From contig NZ_FOZW01000004.1 in NCBI RefSeq assembly GCF_900116195.1, positions 186,001 to 250,000 of the forward strand: DNA of 64,000 nucleotides. The letters run 5' to 3'. A program made the translations under genes and the position numbers. Positions 24,587 through 33,715 of the stretch are shown here, one piece after another. The stretch's first letter is position 1. Each line of letters starts with the position of its first letter. The DNA comes from Alloyangia pacifica (lineage in GTDB: Bacteria > Pseudomonadota > Alphaproteobacteria > Rhodobacterales > Rhodobacteraceae). The notes under the pieces were generated by a model. That model had not been told where the DNA came from. It made no database searches and worked only from the letters and a program-made list of their open reading frames with translations.

Positions 24587-25495
24587 TTGAGAGCCGGCGG
24601 AGGGCTGCGCTTCGGTGGGCGCGGATCGCTGGTTGATCCATCCAAACCCGGGCCGCGGCGGACGCTGGCGGCCGAGCAGCACGTCCCAGATCTGCTGCAA
24701 TGGTTCCTCGGCGCGCTTGAGGAGACCGGCACCTCGGAAGAGGTCTGGCGACTGCTCGTGCGTCTGGGACGCAAGCTCGGGCTCCCCTTCGTCGACTACG
24801 TGACCGCCAGCGGTCCTTCCGAACGTCCGCTCTTCCTGCGGGCCTCCTATGACACCGGCTGGCTTGGCGCGCATGCCAGCGACATGGCCATAGGCCGCTG
24901 GAGCTACCTGAGCGGCCATTCGGCCCTGCATCTGACGCCGATCGCTGTGGGGCTGGAGTTTCTCGCGGAGTACCATCCTCTGCCCGAGAGCCGCATAGCG
25001 GTCCTGCAGGAGGCGGCGCGTCGCGGGTTGCGCGCGGGGTTCAGCATTCCGCTCCGGCAGACCATGCCGCCGCGCATCGGGCAGATCAGCCTGGCGGGCG
25101 ATCACTCGCGGCGCGAGATGCTGGCGATCATCCATGCCCACGGCTGGACGCTGAACGTGGCCGCGCTGACCGCCCACGAGAGGTTCCTCATGCTCTTTGC
25201 ACAGGAATTCCCGGAACGCAGCCGGATCACCGAAAAGCAGCTCGAGCTTCTGGCAATGATCGGTGCGGGGCTGCAGGACAAGCAGATCGCGGAGCGGCTG
25301 GGCGTGTCCATCTCCGCGGTGCGCCACCGGCTGCAGGCGCTCTGTGCGCGCACGGGCAGGGCCTCGCGCGCGGAGCTTGCGGCGCTGGCCATGTCGCTGG
25401 GCGTGCTGCCCGATCCGCTGCAGACCGCTCCCGGCACGGCATCGGAACCCGGCGCCGACGCGCCACATGCCAACGCAGGCCAGACGGTGTTCTGA
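24587..25495 (+). CDS. LuxR family regulator with autoinducer-binding-like domain; 5' end uncertain
   Basis: A protein of up to 302 residues: an autoinducer-binding-type domain (about 35-175; [32 protein letters not shown]) and a LuxR helix-turn-helix near 210-265 ([20 protein letters not shown] then [19 protein letters not shown]). No luxI synthase is in the window, so it is a LuxR solo. The start is a problem: the only in-frame start codon before the conserved part is a TTG at 24587 with a poor ribosome-binding site. A strong AGGAGG (24540-24545) instead serves an ATG at 24553 in a different frame that closes after 27 codons. A frameshift or a leader ORF could explain this. The C terminus has a Gly/Pro/Ala-rich tail. 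Confidence 0.8.
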   Translation: MRAGGGLRFGGRGSLVDPSKPGPRRTLAAEQHVPDLLQWFLGALEETGTSEEVWRLLVRLGRKLGLPFVDYVTASGPSERPLFLRASYDTGWLGAHASDMAIGRWSYLSGHSALHLTPIAVGLEFLAEYHPLPESRIAVLQEAARRGLRAGFSIPLRQTMPPRIGQISLAGDHSRREMLAIIHAHGWTLNVAALTAHERFLMLFAQEFPERSRITEKQLELLAMIGAGLQDKQIAERLGVSISAVRHRLQALCARTGRASRAELAALAMSLGVLPDPLQTAPGTASEPGADAPHANAGQTVF

Positions 25496-25544
25496 AGATC
25501 TGCTGCGCCGGTCCGGCGATCCGCAGGAGGATGCCCGAAAAATG

Positions 25545-25570
25545 GATGCTCCCGGAAGACCGGGAGCATC
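25545..25570 (+). terminator. Perfect hairpin after the LuxR gene
   Basis: GATGCTCCCGG (25545-25555) and CCGGGAGCATC (25560-25570) form an 11-bp perfect stem with a 4-nt loop, 49 bp after the LuxR stop. The following bases TATGCGGTTT are only weakly T-rich. The stretch 25571-25868 shows no gene on either strand. Confidence 0.6.
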
Positions 25571-25868
25571 TATGCGGTTTGAAATCCACAGGCAGAGTCA
25601 TTTTTCCCCGAAGGGACAAGCTTCCCATACGCAGGCAAGGTGAATTTCAGTCCGGCGTAAATGCCTTCCCCCCTCTGCGCGGCCACTGCCGCTGGAACTC
25701 GAAAAGCTGAGCCCCGAAGCCATGGCCCAATGGGGGGATCTTACCACGGATCGGTGCGTCCTGCGCTGTGCTCAGGGGGGAGAGAGGACGTCAGGCGCGC
25801 GTCCCGAAAGGGCATTTTGTGTCAACTCCTGTCAGAATCGGCACCTGTACAGGATGGCGGTCTGAGGG

Positions 25869-25919
25869 ACACGCGACTCGGATCACCGAGTCGCGTGTAG
25901 TCGGGACGGTGAAGTCCCG
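25869..25919 (-). terminator. Double hairpin downstream of rimO
   Basis: Two inverted repeats follow the rimO stop on the minus strand: CGGGAC/GTCCCG (25902-25907 with 25914-25919) and then a perfect 13-bp stem ACACGCGACTCGG/CCGAGTCGCGTGT (25869-25881 with 25886-25898) with a 4-nt loop ATCA. No T-run follows, so termination or mRNA 3'-end stabilisation is inferred from position and strength. Confidence 0.6.
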
Positions 25920-25924
25920 TGCGC

Positions 25925-27298
25925 TCAGTCCTGACCGACCAGCCGGCCCCAGAGGTCGTATTCGCCCGCCTCGTCCACTTCGACGGTGACCATGTCGCCG
26001 GGCTTGAGATGCTCGAAACCCTCGTCGATGAAGAGGTTGCCGTCGATCTCCGGCGCATCGGCCTTGGTCCGGCAGGTGGCCGCATCCTCGTCAACCTCGT
26101 CCACCAGCACCTGCAGGGTCTGGCCGACCTTGGCCTCGAGCTTGGCCTCGGAGATCGCCTGCGCCTTCTCCATGAAGCGCTCCCAGCGGTCCTGCTTGAC
26201 CTCTTCGGGCACGTGATCCGGCAGCACGTTCGAGCGCGCGCCCTCGACGTTCTCGTATTTGAAGCAGCCGACGCGATCGAGCTGCGCTTCGTCCATCCAG
26301 TCGAGCAGGGTCTGGAACTCGTCCTCGGTCTCGCCCGGGTAGCCGACGATGAAGGTCGAACGCAGGGTGATGTCCGGGCAGTCCGAGCGCCAGGCGGCGA
26401 TCTCGTCGAGCGTGCGCGCCGCGGCGGCGGGGCGCGCCATGCGCTTCAGCGTCTCCGGATGGGCGTGCTGGAACGGGATGTCGAGATAGGGCAGCACCAG
26501 CCCCTCGGCCATGGCCGGGATGAGCTCACGCACGTGGGGGTAGGGGTAGACGTAGTGCATCCGCACCCAGGCGCCGAACTGGCCGAGCTCACGCGCCAGC
26601 GACAGGATCGGGAATTTCTCGTCCCGGTCCTTCCAGTCGGTGCCATAAGCGGAGGTGTCCTGGGAGATCACCAGCAGCTCCTTCACGCCCGCTTCGACCA
26701 GCTTCTCGGCCTCGCGCAGCACCGCGCGCTGCGGCCGCGAGGTGAGGAGCCCGCGCATGTCGGGGATGATGCAGAACTTGCACTTGTGGTTACAGCCCTC
26801 GGAGATCTTCAGGTAGCTGTAATGCCGCGGCGTGAGCTTCACGCCCGAGCCGGGCAGCAGGTCGACGAAGGGATCGGGGGAGGGCGGCACGGCACCATGC
26901 ACCGCGTCGAGCACCTGCTCGTATTGATGCGGGCCGGTGACTGCCAGAACCTTGGGATGGGTGCCGGTGATATACTCGGGCTCGGCGCCAAGGCAGCCGG
27001 TGACGATCACCCGGCCGTTTTCCTTCAGCGCCTCGCCGATCGCCTCGAGGCTTTCCGCCTTGGCGCTGTCGAGAAAGCCGCAGGTGTTGACGATGACCGC
27101 GTCCGCTCCCGAGTAGTCGGGCGAGATGCCGTAACCCTCGGCGCGCAGCCGGGTGAGGATGCGCTCGCTGTCGACCAGCGCCTTGGGGCAGCCAAGCGAG
27201 ACCATGCCGATGGTCGGCTGGCCATCGCGGCGGGTTTCCGTGACGCGGGCGCGGGCAAGGTCGGGGCGAAGATCGGGCGGATTCTGCATGGGCGGCAT
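25925..27298 (-). CDS. rimO: Ribosomal protein uS12 methylthiotransferase
   Basis: Radical-SAM enzyme that methylthiolates an Asp of ribosomal protein S12. The 457 residues have the UPF0004 domain (about 22-130, [25 protein letters not shown] and VTGCLG giving three cluster cysteines), the radical-SAM motif CxxxCxxC in [17 protein letters not shown], and a C-terminal TRAM domain. [10 protein letters not shown] distinguishes RimO from MiaB. Start at 27298 (GGAGAG 8 nt upstream); the ATG at 27418 would add 40 residues not seen in the family. Confidence 0.96.
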   Translation of the reverse strand: MPPMQNPPDLRPDLARARVTETRRDGQPTIGMVSLGCPKALVDSERILTRLRAEGYGISPDYSGADAVIVNTCGFLDSAKAESLEAIGEALKENGRVIVTGCLGAEPEYITGTHPKVLAVTGPHQYEQVLDAVHGAVPPSPDPFVDLLPGSGVKLTPRHYSYLKISEGCNHKCKFCIIPDMRGLLTSRPQRAVLREAEKLVEAGVKELLVISQDTSAYGTDWKDRDEKFPILSLARELGQFGAWVRMHYVYPYPHVRELIPAMAEGLVLPYLDIPFQHAHPETLKRMARPAAAARTLDEIAAWRSDCPDITLRSTFIVGYPGETEDEFQTLLDWMDEAQLDRVGCFKYENVEGARSNVLPDHVPEEVKQDRWERFMEKAQAISEAKLEAKVGQTLQVLVDEVDEDAATCRTKADAPEIDGNLFIDEGFEHLKPGDMVTVEVDEAGEYDLWGRLVGQD

Positions 27299-27382
27299 AT
27301 ACGCGCTCTCCGGGCCTGCGAAAAGGGTGGTTGCGCGGGGCGCGCCATTCCGCGCCGCCGTGACTGCGGAGAGGGCCGGATT

Positions 27383-27447
27383 TGCGTATTTTGAAAGAGA
27401 AGAAGCCGGGCGGGCCATCCGGAACTTCTTCTCTTTTCAAATACGCA
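27383..27447. repeat. Long imperfect inverted repeat between the SLC13-type gene and rimO
   Basis: The 23-nt arms at 27383-27405 and 27425-27447 are inverse complements at 21 of 23 positions, with a 19-nt GC-rich centre. The arms are unusually AT-rich (GCGTATTTTGAAAGAGAAGA on the left) for this genome. It lies just after the SLC13-type carrier stop (27494, minus strand) and upstream of rimO. I recall a similar tttgcgtatttttgaaag-type element between genes of other Rhodobacterales, so it may be a dispersed bidirectional terminator or REP-like element. Confidence 0.65.
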
Positions 27448-27493
27448 GGGGGTGAGGCGCGCAGCGCCGAGGGGGCATCGCCCCCTGCACACC

Positions 27494-29278
27494 TCAGCCG
27501 AACAGCCAGAGGATCCCGGCGCAGGCGGCCAGCGCGGCCACGAGGTTCATGGCGAGGCCGATCTTCAGGAAGTCGGAGAATCGGTAGTTGCCCGCGCCGT
27601 AGACCAGTGTGTTGGTCTGGTAGCCGATCGGTGTGGCGAAGCTGGCCGAGGCGCCGAACATCACTGCCATGGTCAGCGCCCGGGGGTCGAGCCCGGTGCT
27701 CTCGGCGAGGCCGATGGCGATGGGCGTGAAGACCACCGCGACGGCGTTGTTGGTCACTGTCTCAGTCAGCAGCGAGGCCAGCAGGTAGACCGCCAGCAAC
27801 GCGAGGAACGGCGGCAGCCCCGAGATCGGCGGCGCGAGCCAACTCACCAGCAGGTCCACCGCGCCGGTGTTCTGCAGGCCGAGGCCGACCACCAGCATGG
27901 CGAAGATCAGCACCAGCACCGAGCCGTCGACTGCGCCCCAGGCCTCGTCGGCGTCGATGCAGCGCAGGATGAGGATGGCGGCGACCGACAGAATCGAGAG
28001 CGTCGCGATGTCCATCACGCCAAGCGCCGCGAGGGTCACCACGGCGGCCAGCGCGGCCAGCACCAGCGGCGCCCGACCGCGGCGGAAGGCGCGGCCCGTG
28101 GGGCGGCTGACCGAGACCAGCTGCGCCTCGTCCTCCAGCGTCTGGAAGGCGGTGGCGGGCCCCTCCAGCAGCAGCTTGTCGGCGGGGCGCAGCCGCACCG
28201 AGCCGAGATCGGGGCCTGGGTTGTGCTCGTGCCGATGTGCTCCGAGAACCCGCACGCCGAAGCGGCGGCCCAGCGACATGCTGCCGAGGCTGCGGCCGAG
28301 CGAGGATTTGCGCGGCGAGACCACGACCTCGACCGTGACCAGATCGCCCTCGGGCGGCTCGCCACGGCGCAGCCCGATCTTCAGCCCCTGATCGTCGTGC
28401 AGGGTCAGAAGCTCGGAGGTGGGGGCGCGCAGAATGACCCGGTCGCCCTTCTCCAGCACTTGCTCCTCCAGCGGGGCGGGCAGGGCATTGCCCTTGCGCC
28501 GCAGCCCGGTCACCCGCACGCCGCCCCGGTTCAGCGGCGCGACCTCGGAGAGCGGCTTGCCGGCGTAGGTGTCATCGGCCAGCAGGGCCTCGGAGAGGAA
28601 GGTGGTCTCGCCCAGCATCTGCTCGGGGTCGCTGGCCTCGCGGTCGGGCAGCAGCAGCGGGCCGAGCAGGGCGAGGGTTGCGCCACCGGCCAGCGCAACC
28701 ATCAGGCCGACCGGGGTGATCTCGAAGATCCCGAAGGGCTCCAGTCCCTGGCCGCGCGCGACGCCGTCGACCAGCAGGTTGGTCGAGGTGCCGATGAGGG
28801 TGCAGGTGCCGCCGAGAATGGCCACGTAGCTCAGCGGAATCAGCAGCCGGGTCGGCGCCTTGCCAAGCGCCGCGGCAAGGCGGATCACCACCGGGATCAG
28901 CACCAGCACGACCGGCGTGTTGTTGACGAAGCCCGAGGCCAGCAGCGTCACGCCGAGGATCACCGCGAGCGCGAGGCCGGGGCGCTCTTGCGCCTGGGAG
29001 ATCACCAGCTCGGAGATTGCCTCGAGCACGCCGGTGCGCACCAGCGCGCCGGACAGCACGAACATCGCGGCGATGGTCAGTGGCGCGGGGTTTGAGAAGA
29101 CCGAGAGGAGTTGATCCTGTCCGACGTAGCCGAGCGCGACGAAGAGCGCCGCGAGTCCTGCCGCCGGGACCTCTGGCGGGTAGAGTTCCAGCATGAAGAT
29201 CACGAAGAGGCCCACGATGAGCCCGAGGGCGATCAGGGCGTCATACTCGGCGATCAACGAGAGAAATTCTGTCATCAC
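27494..29278 (-). CDS. SLC13/DASS-type anion:Na+ symporter with two central TrkA-C domains
   Basis: A 594-residue inner-membrane carrier. Membrane segments fill residues 15-215 and 395-594; between them lie two RCK/TrkA-C-like modules (about 225-300, GNALPAPLEEQVLEKGDRVI, and about 305-385). The symporter signature is repeated: ASGFVNNTPVVLVLIPV in the first half and LLTETVTNNAVAVVFTPIAI in the second, each with its TxT/NNxxV substrate loop (GTSTNLLV, FATPIGYQTN). Family substrates include sulfate, dicarboxylates and other anions. The start MMTEFL at 29278 could also be the second Met. Sulfate uptake would suit sat-cysC, but this is speculation. Confidence 0.9.
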   Translation of the reverse strand: MMTEFLSLIAEYDALIALGLIVGLFVIFMLELYPPEVPAAGLAALFVALGYVGQDQLLSVFSNPAPLTIAAMFVLSGALVRTGVLEAISELVISQAQERPGLALAVILGVTLLASGFVNNTPVVLVLIPVVIRLAAALGKAPTRLLIPLSYVAILGGTCTLIGTSTNLLVDGVARGQGLEPFGIFEITPVGLMVALAGGATLALLGPLLLPDREASDPEQMLGETTFLSEALLADDTYAGKPLSEVAPLNRGGVRVTGLRRKGNALPAPLEEQVLEKGDRVILRAPTSELLTLHDDQGLKIGLRRGEPPEGDLVTVEVVVSPRKSSLGRSLGSMSLGRRFGVRVLGAHRHEHNPGPDLGSVRLRPADKLLLEGPATAFQTLEDEAQLVSVSRPTGRAFRRGRAPLVLAALAAVVTLAALGVMDIATLSILSVAAILILRCIDADEAWGAVDGSVLVLIFAMLVVGLGLQNTGAVDLLVSWLAPPISGLPPFLALLAVYLLASLLTETVTNNAVAVVFTPIAIGLAESTGLDPRALTMAVMFGASASFATPIGYQTNTLVYGAGNYRFSDFLKIGLAMNLVAALAACAGILWLFG

Positions 29279-29384
29279 GGCTCACTCTTGCGTCTGTCAC
29301 AACGCTGAAGCGAGGGATGAGGTTTCGCAACCCCCTGCGCTTCGGGCAAAAATCAGCCGGGGCAGGGGACAGGAAGGCAGGGGC

Positions 29385-29420
29385 AAAGAAAAACCGCCCG
29401 GGCCGGGGGCGCGGGCGGTT
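29385..29420 (-). terminator. Rho-independent terminator of gcrA
   Basis: Read on the minus strand, AACCGCCCG (29420-29412) pairs with CGGGCGGTT (29400-29392), a 9-bp stem, followed directly by TTTTTCTTT. It is 31 bp after the gcrA stop. Confidence 0.85.
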
Positions 29421-29451
29421 CGGAACTGTCGAGGCGTGGACTGTGCCGCGC

Positions 29452-30057
29452 TCAGCGGCGCCGGTCGCGGCGCGAGGACATCGGCTGGAAGGCCACGCCC
29501 ACATGCGCCTCGCAATACGGCTTGCCCTGCTGCACGGGCAGGCCGCAGAACCAGAAGTCATCGGTCGCCGGGTCACCCACGGGCCACTTGCAGGTGCGCT
29601 CTGTGAGATCCATCAGCGACAGCTTCTTCGCCTTCTTCTCGATCTCCGACACCTTGGCCAGTGCCTCGGGGCTGATCTCGTTGGCCGAGGGCTGGGGCGG
29701 CAGCGGCTGGCCCGCGGGCACGATCGGCTTGCGCGACGGGCCGAGCGGGACCGGGCGCGTCTCGACCGCCGTGGCGGTCTCGCGCGCGGGTTCGGGGGCC
29801 GCGGCGGGTTCGGGCTTGGGTGCCGGCTTTGCCTTGGCCTCCTTCGCGGCGGGCTTGGCTTCCTTGGCCGGGGCCGCCGGTGCGGCAGGGGCCGCGCCGC
29901 CCGCGGGGGCGGTGCGGTTCGACAGGCCGAGCCGGTGCACCTTGCCAATCACCGCGTTGCGGGTGACGCCGCCAAGTTCCTTGGCGATCTGGCTGGCCGA
30001 CTGGCCCTCGGCCCACATCTTCTTGAGAAGCTCGACGCGCTCATCCGTCCAGGACAT
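29452..30057 (-). CDS. gcrA: GcrA cell-cycle regulator
   Basis: A 201-residue alphaproteobacterial regulator that binds RNA polymerase sigma70 and promoters methylated at GANTC by CcrM. The N-terminal DNA-binding domain MSWTDERVELLKKMWAEGQS... (1-45) with GGVTRNAVIGKVHRLGLSNR is the family hallmark. A long Ala/Pro/Lys-rich linker (50-130) leads to the C-terminal sigma-binding domain CKWPVGDP and FWFCGLPVQQGKPYCEAH. AAGGA precedes the ATG. Single gene, divergent from the ABC-2 permease. Confidence 0.96.
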   Translation of the reverse strand: MSWTDERVELLKKMWAEGQSASQIAKELGGVTRNAVIGKVHRLGLSNRTAPAGGAAPAAPAAPAKEAKPAAKEAKAKPAPKPEPAAAPEPARETATAVETRPVPLGPSRKPIVPAGQPLPPQPSANEISPEALAKVSEIEKKAKKLSLMDLTERTCKWPVGDPATDDFWFCGLPVQQGKPYCEAHVGVAFQPMSSRRDRRR

Positions 30058-30180
30058 GTCCGATCCTTGCTTGAGAAAAAGCGGCCCCCGATACAGGGCC
30101 GCCTGAAAATTCCATCAGGGGGCCTATTGTAGTCATCAACTGCCGAGTTACAAGCCGGACCCAAAGGGAAAGGAGACCTT

Positions 30181-30990
30181 ATGGACAGCCAAACCCGCTT
30201 CGAGCCCGGGGCCCGCCGTTTCGGCGCGGTGAACTGGCTCGGACTCGCCACGCTCTGCCGTCGGGAAACCCAGCGTTTTCTCGCGGTCTGGACCCAGACG
30301 CTGCTGGCGCCGCTGGTCACCGCGGGGCTCTTCCTGGTGATCTTCACCATCGCGATAGGTCCGACCCGGGGCGAGGTGATGGGTGTGCCCTTCACCCGGT
30401 TCATCGCGCCCGGCATCCTGATGATGACGGTGATCCAGAACGCTTTTGCAAATACCTCCTCGTCGATCGTGATCTCCAAGGTGCAGGGCAATATCGTAGA
30501 CACGCTGATGCCGCCCCTGGCGCCTTTCGAACTGGTGATCGGCTATCTCGCCGGCGGCATCGCGCGCGGGCTGGTGGTGGCCTGCGCGATCCTGCTGGGG
30601 CTCTGGGCGACCACCGGGCTGGTGCCGGCGCATCCGCTGTTCGTGCTGGGTTTCGTCTTCCTCGGCGGGGCCTTCCTGTCATCGGTGGGCATCGTGGCGG
30701 GGCTTTTCGCCAACAAGTTCGACCAGATGGCGGCGATCACCAACTTCATCGTGACGCCGCTCGCCTTCCTGTCGGGCACCTTCTACTCGGTCGAGGCGCT
30801 GCCGCGCGGGCTCTACGAGATCACCCATTTCAACCCGGTGTTCTACCTGATCGACGGGGCACGCTACGGGGTGCTGGGTGTGTCGGATGCCAACCCGCTG
30901 CTCGGGGCCGGGGTGGCGATCTTCGCCACGCTGGTGGTCTCGCTGATGGCCTGGGGGCTGTTCCGCACCGGCTGGCGGCTCAAGGCCTGA
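30181..30990 (+). CDS. ABC-2 type transporter permease
   Basis: A 269-residue permease with six membrane segments and the ABC-2 signature (about 175-235; SGTFYSVEALPRGLYEITHF and NPVFYLIDGARYG). The family exports lipids, polysaccharides or drugs together with an ATPase. No ATP-binding gene is next to it: GcrA lies upstream (divergent) and a strong terminator follows. AAAGGAGA stands 4 nt before the ATG. It belongs to the YadH/NodJ-like group; the partner ATPase must be encoded elsewhere. Confidence 0.92.
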   Translation: MDSQTRFEPGARRFGAVNWLGLATLCRRETQRFLAVWTQTLLAPLVTAGLFLVIFTIAIGPTRGEVMGVPFTRFIAPGILMMTVIQNAFANTSSSIVISKVQGNIVDTLMPPLAPFELVIGYLAGGIARGLVVACAILLGLWATTGLVPAHPLFVLGFVFLGGAFLSSVGIVAGLFANKFDQMAAITNFIVTPLAFLSGTFYSVEALPRGLYEITHFNPVFYLIDGARYGVLGVSDANPLLGAGVAIFATLVVSLMAWGLFRTGWRLKA

Positions 30991-31014
30991 GCCGACCGCG
31001 AGATGCAGGCAACG

Positions 31015-31041
31015 AAAAGGGGGCTTTCGCCCCCTTTTTTT
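31015..31041. terminator. Strong bidirectional terminator
   Basis: AAAAGGGGGC (31015-31024) and GCCCCCTTTT (31029-31038) with a TTTC loop, then three more T. The A-run on one side and T-run on the other allow termination for both the ABC-2 permease (plus) and pcs (minus), which converge here. Confidence 0.92.
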
Positions 31042-31071
31042 ACCTGTGTGCCATTCAGAGGAGATGCGTCG

Positions 31072-31788
31072 TCAGGCGCGCTTGGGTTCGGCCTGGGGCA
31101 CGACCTGCTGCGCGATGCCGGCGAAGAGCAGGTAGACCGAGGTGACGACAAGGCCCCAATGCGCCCAGCTCTGCGGGTGGAAATCTACCCAGGCGGCCCA
31201 GCCGGCGAAGAAGGTCCAGGCCAGCGCAATCGGCAGCGAGAGCGGCCGCCAGCGCTCGGTGCGGACGGGGTGGATGAACTTCAGCGGCAGGAACATCGCC
31301 ACGGCAAGCAGGGTCACCAGCGTCAGGATCACCCAGAAGTTCGGCTGCAGCGCGAAGAGCACCAGCACCAGCATGTTCCAGCAGCCCGGAAAGCCCTGGA
31401 AGGAGTTGTCGGAGGTCTTCATCCGGCTGTCGGCGAAATACATCGCCGAGGCAAATGTGATGATGATGATCGCGATCCAGCCGGTCCAGCCGGGCAAAAG
31501 CCCCGAGTGAAAGAGCGCGAAGGCCGGGATGAAGACGTAGGTCAGGTAGTCGATGATCAGGTCAAGCAGCACGCCGTCGAAACGGGGCGAATTGACCTTC
31601 ACGTCGTACTTGCGGGCCAACGGGCCGTCGACGCCGTCGACGGCAAAGGCCACGACCAGCCAGAGGAACATGATCGACCAGTCTTCCTGCGCGGCGGCAA
31701 GCATGGCGAGCATGGCGAAGACCGCGCCTGTGGCGGTCAGCAGGTGAACGATGAGAGCGCGGGTTTTCAGGGTCATGCCGCCTGACAT
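31072..31788 (-). CDS. pcs: Phosphatidylcholine synthase
   Basis: Inner-membrane enzyme condensing choline with CDP-diacylglycerol to phosphatidylcholine. The 238 residues carry about eight membrane segments and the CDP-alcohol phosphotransferase motif: VDGVDGPLARKYDV followed by PRFDGVLLDLIIDY, which supplies the metal-binding aspartates. The sequence GCWNMLVLVLFAL is typical of Pcs. Start at 31788 (MSGGMTLKT) or 31776; neither ribosome-binding site is strong. Phosphatidylcholine is a usual membrane lipid in this group. The stop is followed by the bidirectional terminator. Confidence 0.92.
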   Translation of the reverse strand: MSGGMTLKTRALIVHLLTATGAVFAMLAMLAAAQEDWSIMFLWLVVAFAVDGVDGPLARKYDVKVNSPRFDGVLLDLIIDYLTYVFIPAFALFHSGLLPGWTGWIAIIIITFASAMYFADSRMKTSDNSFQGFPGCWNMLVLVLFALQPNFWVILTLVTLLAVAMFLPLKFIHPVRTERWRPLSLPIALAWTFFAGWAAWVDFHPQSWAHWGLVVTSVYLLFAGIAQQVVPQAEPKRA

Positions 31789-31815
31789 GACCGATCTGCG
31801 CGCGCCTTGCAATCA

Positions 31816-32442
31816 TCACGCCTCGTCGGGCGGGGGATCCTGCATGAGCGTGGCCAGTGCGCCGAGCTCCTGTCCGAAGCCGGATTCAAGCGCATTGGCG
31901 GCGGCGCGGCGCATCTGATCGGTCTTGTTCTGCGAGAGCTTCCAGGTGCTGTCGATCTCGTCGACGTGCAGGCGGAAGGGCAGGATCATGCGCTGCAGCT
32001 TGGCGCGGACCTCGGGATCCATCTTGTCCATGGTCCAGGGGGTCTTGGGGGCCAGCCGTCCCTCGAAGGCGGCGCTCTGCTCGGCCAGAAGAGGGTCAAT
32101 CTGGTCCTGCGGCAGCGGCTCGAGGCGGCCGGTCAGATGCACGGCGACATAGTTCCATGTCGGCACCTGGCCGGGATCGCCGTACCAGTCGGGCGAGACA
32201 TAGCCGTCGGGGCCGCTCACAGCGAGCCGGGCGGGCACTCCCTCACGCGCGGCGCGGCAGATCGGGTTGGAGCGAACGAGGTGCAGGTCGGCGTAGCTGG
32301 CATCTTCCGACAGCAGGAAGGGCACATGCGACAGCAGTGGCGCGCCCTCGGCGCTGACCGCCAGCGTGCCGAAGCTGCGGGCGCGTAGCAGCTCGAGGCT
32401 GCGGGCCTCGGCTGTGCGGCGGAAGATCGGGTTCGGGTGCAT
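31816..32442 (-). CDS. FMN-binding negative transcriptional regulator, PaiB-like
   Basis: A 208-residue split-barrel flavin-binding protein. Signature pieces are MHPNPIFRRTA at the start, GAPLLSHVPFLL, ADLHLVRSNPI, DWYGDPGQVPTWNYVAVHLT and a C-terminal WKLSQNKTDQMRRA. In B. subtilis PaiB with PaiA represses degradative-enzyme and sporulation genes; no PaiA acetyltransferase is adjacent here. DNA binding is not evident in the fold, so an FMN-dependent enzyme is an alternative. Lies between mtaB and pcs on the same strand with short gaps (13 and 27 bp). Confidence 0.9.
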   Translation of the reverse strand: MHPNPIFRRTAEARSLELLRARSFGTLAVSAEGAPLLSHVPFLLSEDASYADLHLVRSNPICRAAREGVPARLAVSGPDGYVSPDWYGDPGQVPTWNYVAVHLTGRLEPLPQDQIDPLLAEQSAAFEGRLAPKTPWTMDKMDPEVRAKLQRMILPFRLHVDEIDSTWKLSQNKTDQMRRAAANALESGFGQELGALATLMQDPPPDEA

Positions 32443-32455
32443 GGGCGCCGGGGCC

Positions 32456-33715
32456 TCAGGCGACGAGCTGCGCGCCGCGGATGCCGGTGATCGTCGCGGT
32501 GACGATGGCGCCCTCGGTCTGCGGCCTGTCGAAGAGCACCTCGGTGAACTGCTCGGTGCGGCCCATCTCGGGGCTTTCCATCAGGATGTGATGGGTGCGG
32601 CCGGGCTGGGCGGCGAGGTGGCGCTCCACGGCAGCATCCCCGGCGGCGCGCAGACGGGCGGCGCGCTCCTTGATGACATTGCCATTCACCTTGCTCGGGA
32701 TGCGCGCGGCGGGGGTGCCGGGGCGCGAGGAGTAGGGGAAGACGTGCAGCCAGGTCAGATCGCAGTCCTCGACCAGCTTCAGCGAGTTCTCGAAATGCTC
32801 CTCGGTCTCGGTGGGGAACCCGGCGATGATGTCGGCGCCGAAGGTCATCTCGGGGCGCAGCTTGCGCGCCTCCTCGCAGAAGCGGATGGCGTCGTCGCGC
32901 AGGTGGCGGCGCTTCATGCGCTTGAGGATCAGATCGTCGCCGTGCTGCAGCGACAGGTGCAAATGCGGCATCAGGCGCGGCTCGGTGGCGATCGCCTGCA
33001 TCAGGTTCTCGTCGGCCTCGATGGAATCAATCGAGGAGATGCGCAGGCGCGGCAGGTCGGGGATCAGCTTAAGGATGCGCATGACCAGATCGCCGAGCCG
33101 CGGCGTGCCCGGCAGGTCGGCGCCCCATGAAGTAAGGTCCACCCCGGTCAGCACCACCTCGTTGTAGCCTTGCTGTACCAGCCGCTTGATCTGGTCGACC
33201 ACCACACCCGCGGGGACCGAGCGGGAATTGCCGCGGCCGTAGGGGATGATGCAGAAGGTGCAGCGGTGATCGCAGCCGTTCTGCACCTGCACGTAGGCGC
33301 GGCTGCGGGTGCCGAAGCCGTCGATAAGGTGGCCGGCGGTCTCTGTCACCGACATGATGTCGTTGACCATGACGCGCTCGGTCTCGCCGATGAAGCCGCT
33401 GGACAGGCGCGACCAGGTCTCGGGGGCCATCTTCTCGGTGTTGCCGACCACCGCGTCGACCTCGGTCATCGCGGCGAAGCTGTCGGGGTCGATCTGCGCG
33501 GCGCAGCCGGTGACGATGACCTTGGCGTCGGGGTTCTCGCGGCGCAGGCGGCGGATCTCCTGACGCGCCTTGCGCACGGCCTCGGAGGTCACGGCGCAGG
33601 TGTTCACGATCACCGCGTTTTCCATGCCGGCCTGCGCGGCGAGGTCCTTCATCGCCTCGGTCTCATAGGCATTGAGGCGGCAGCCGAGCGTGGTGAATTT
33701 GGGCGCGCTGGTCAT
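32456..33715 (-). CDS. mtaB: tRNA t6A37 C2-methylthiotransferase
   Basis: Radical-SAM enzyme converting t6A to ms2t6A at position 37 of ANN-decoding tRNAs. The 419 residues show [16 protein letters not shown] (about 7-22), [17 protein letters not shown] (three cluster cysteines), the radical-SAM CxxxCxxC in [20 protein letters not shown] and a TRAM-like C terminus. TLGCRLN separates MtaB from RimO and MiaB. Its ATG overlaps the dapF stop by 4 bp. The start at 33802 is rejected because it would overlap dapF by 91 bp. Confidence 0.95.
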   Translation of the reverse strand: MTSAPKFTTLGCRLNAYETEAMKDLAAQAGMENAVIVNTCAVTSEAVRKARQEIRRLRRENPDAKVIVTGCAAQIDPDSFAAMTEVDAVVGNTEKMAPETWSRLSSGFIGETERVMVNDIMSVTETAGHLIDGFGTRSRAYVQVQNGCDHRCTFCIIPYGRGNSRSVPAGVVVDQIKRLVQQGYNEVVLTGVDLTSWGADLPGTPRLGDLVMRILKLIPDLPRLRISSIDSIEADENLMQAIATEPRLMPHLHLSLQHGDDLILKRMKRRHLRDDAIRFCEEARKLRPEMTFGADIIAGFPTETEEHFENSLKLVEDCDLTWLHVFPYSSRPGTPAARIPSKVNGNVIKERAARLRAAGDAAVERHLAAQPGRTHHILMESPEMGRTEQFTEVLFDRPQTEGAIVTATITGIRGAQLVA

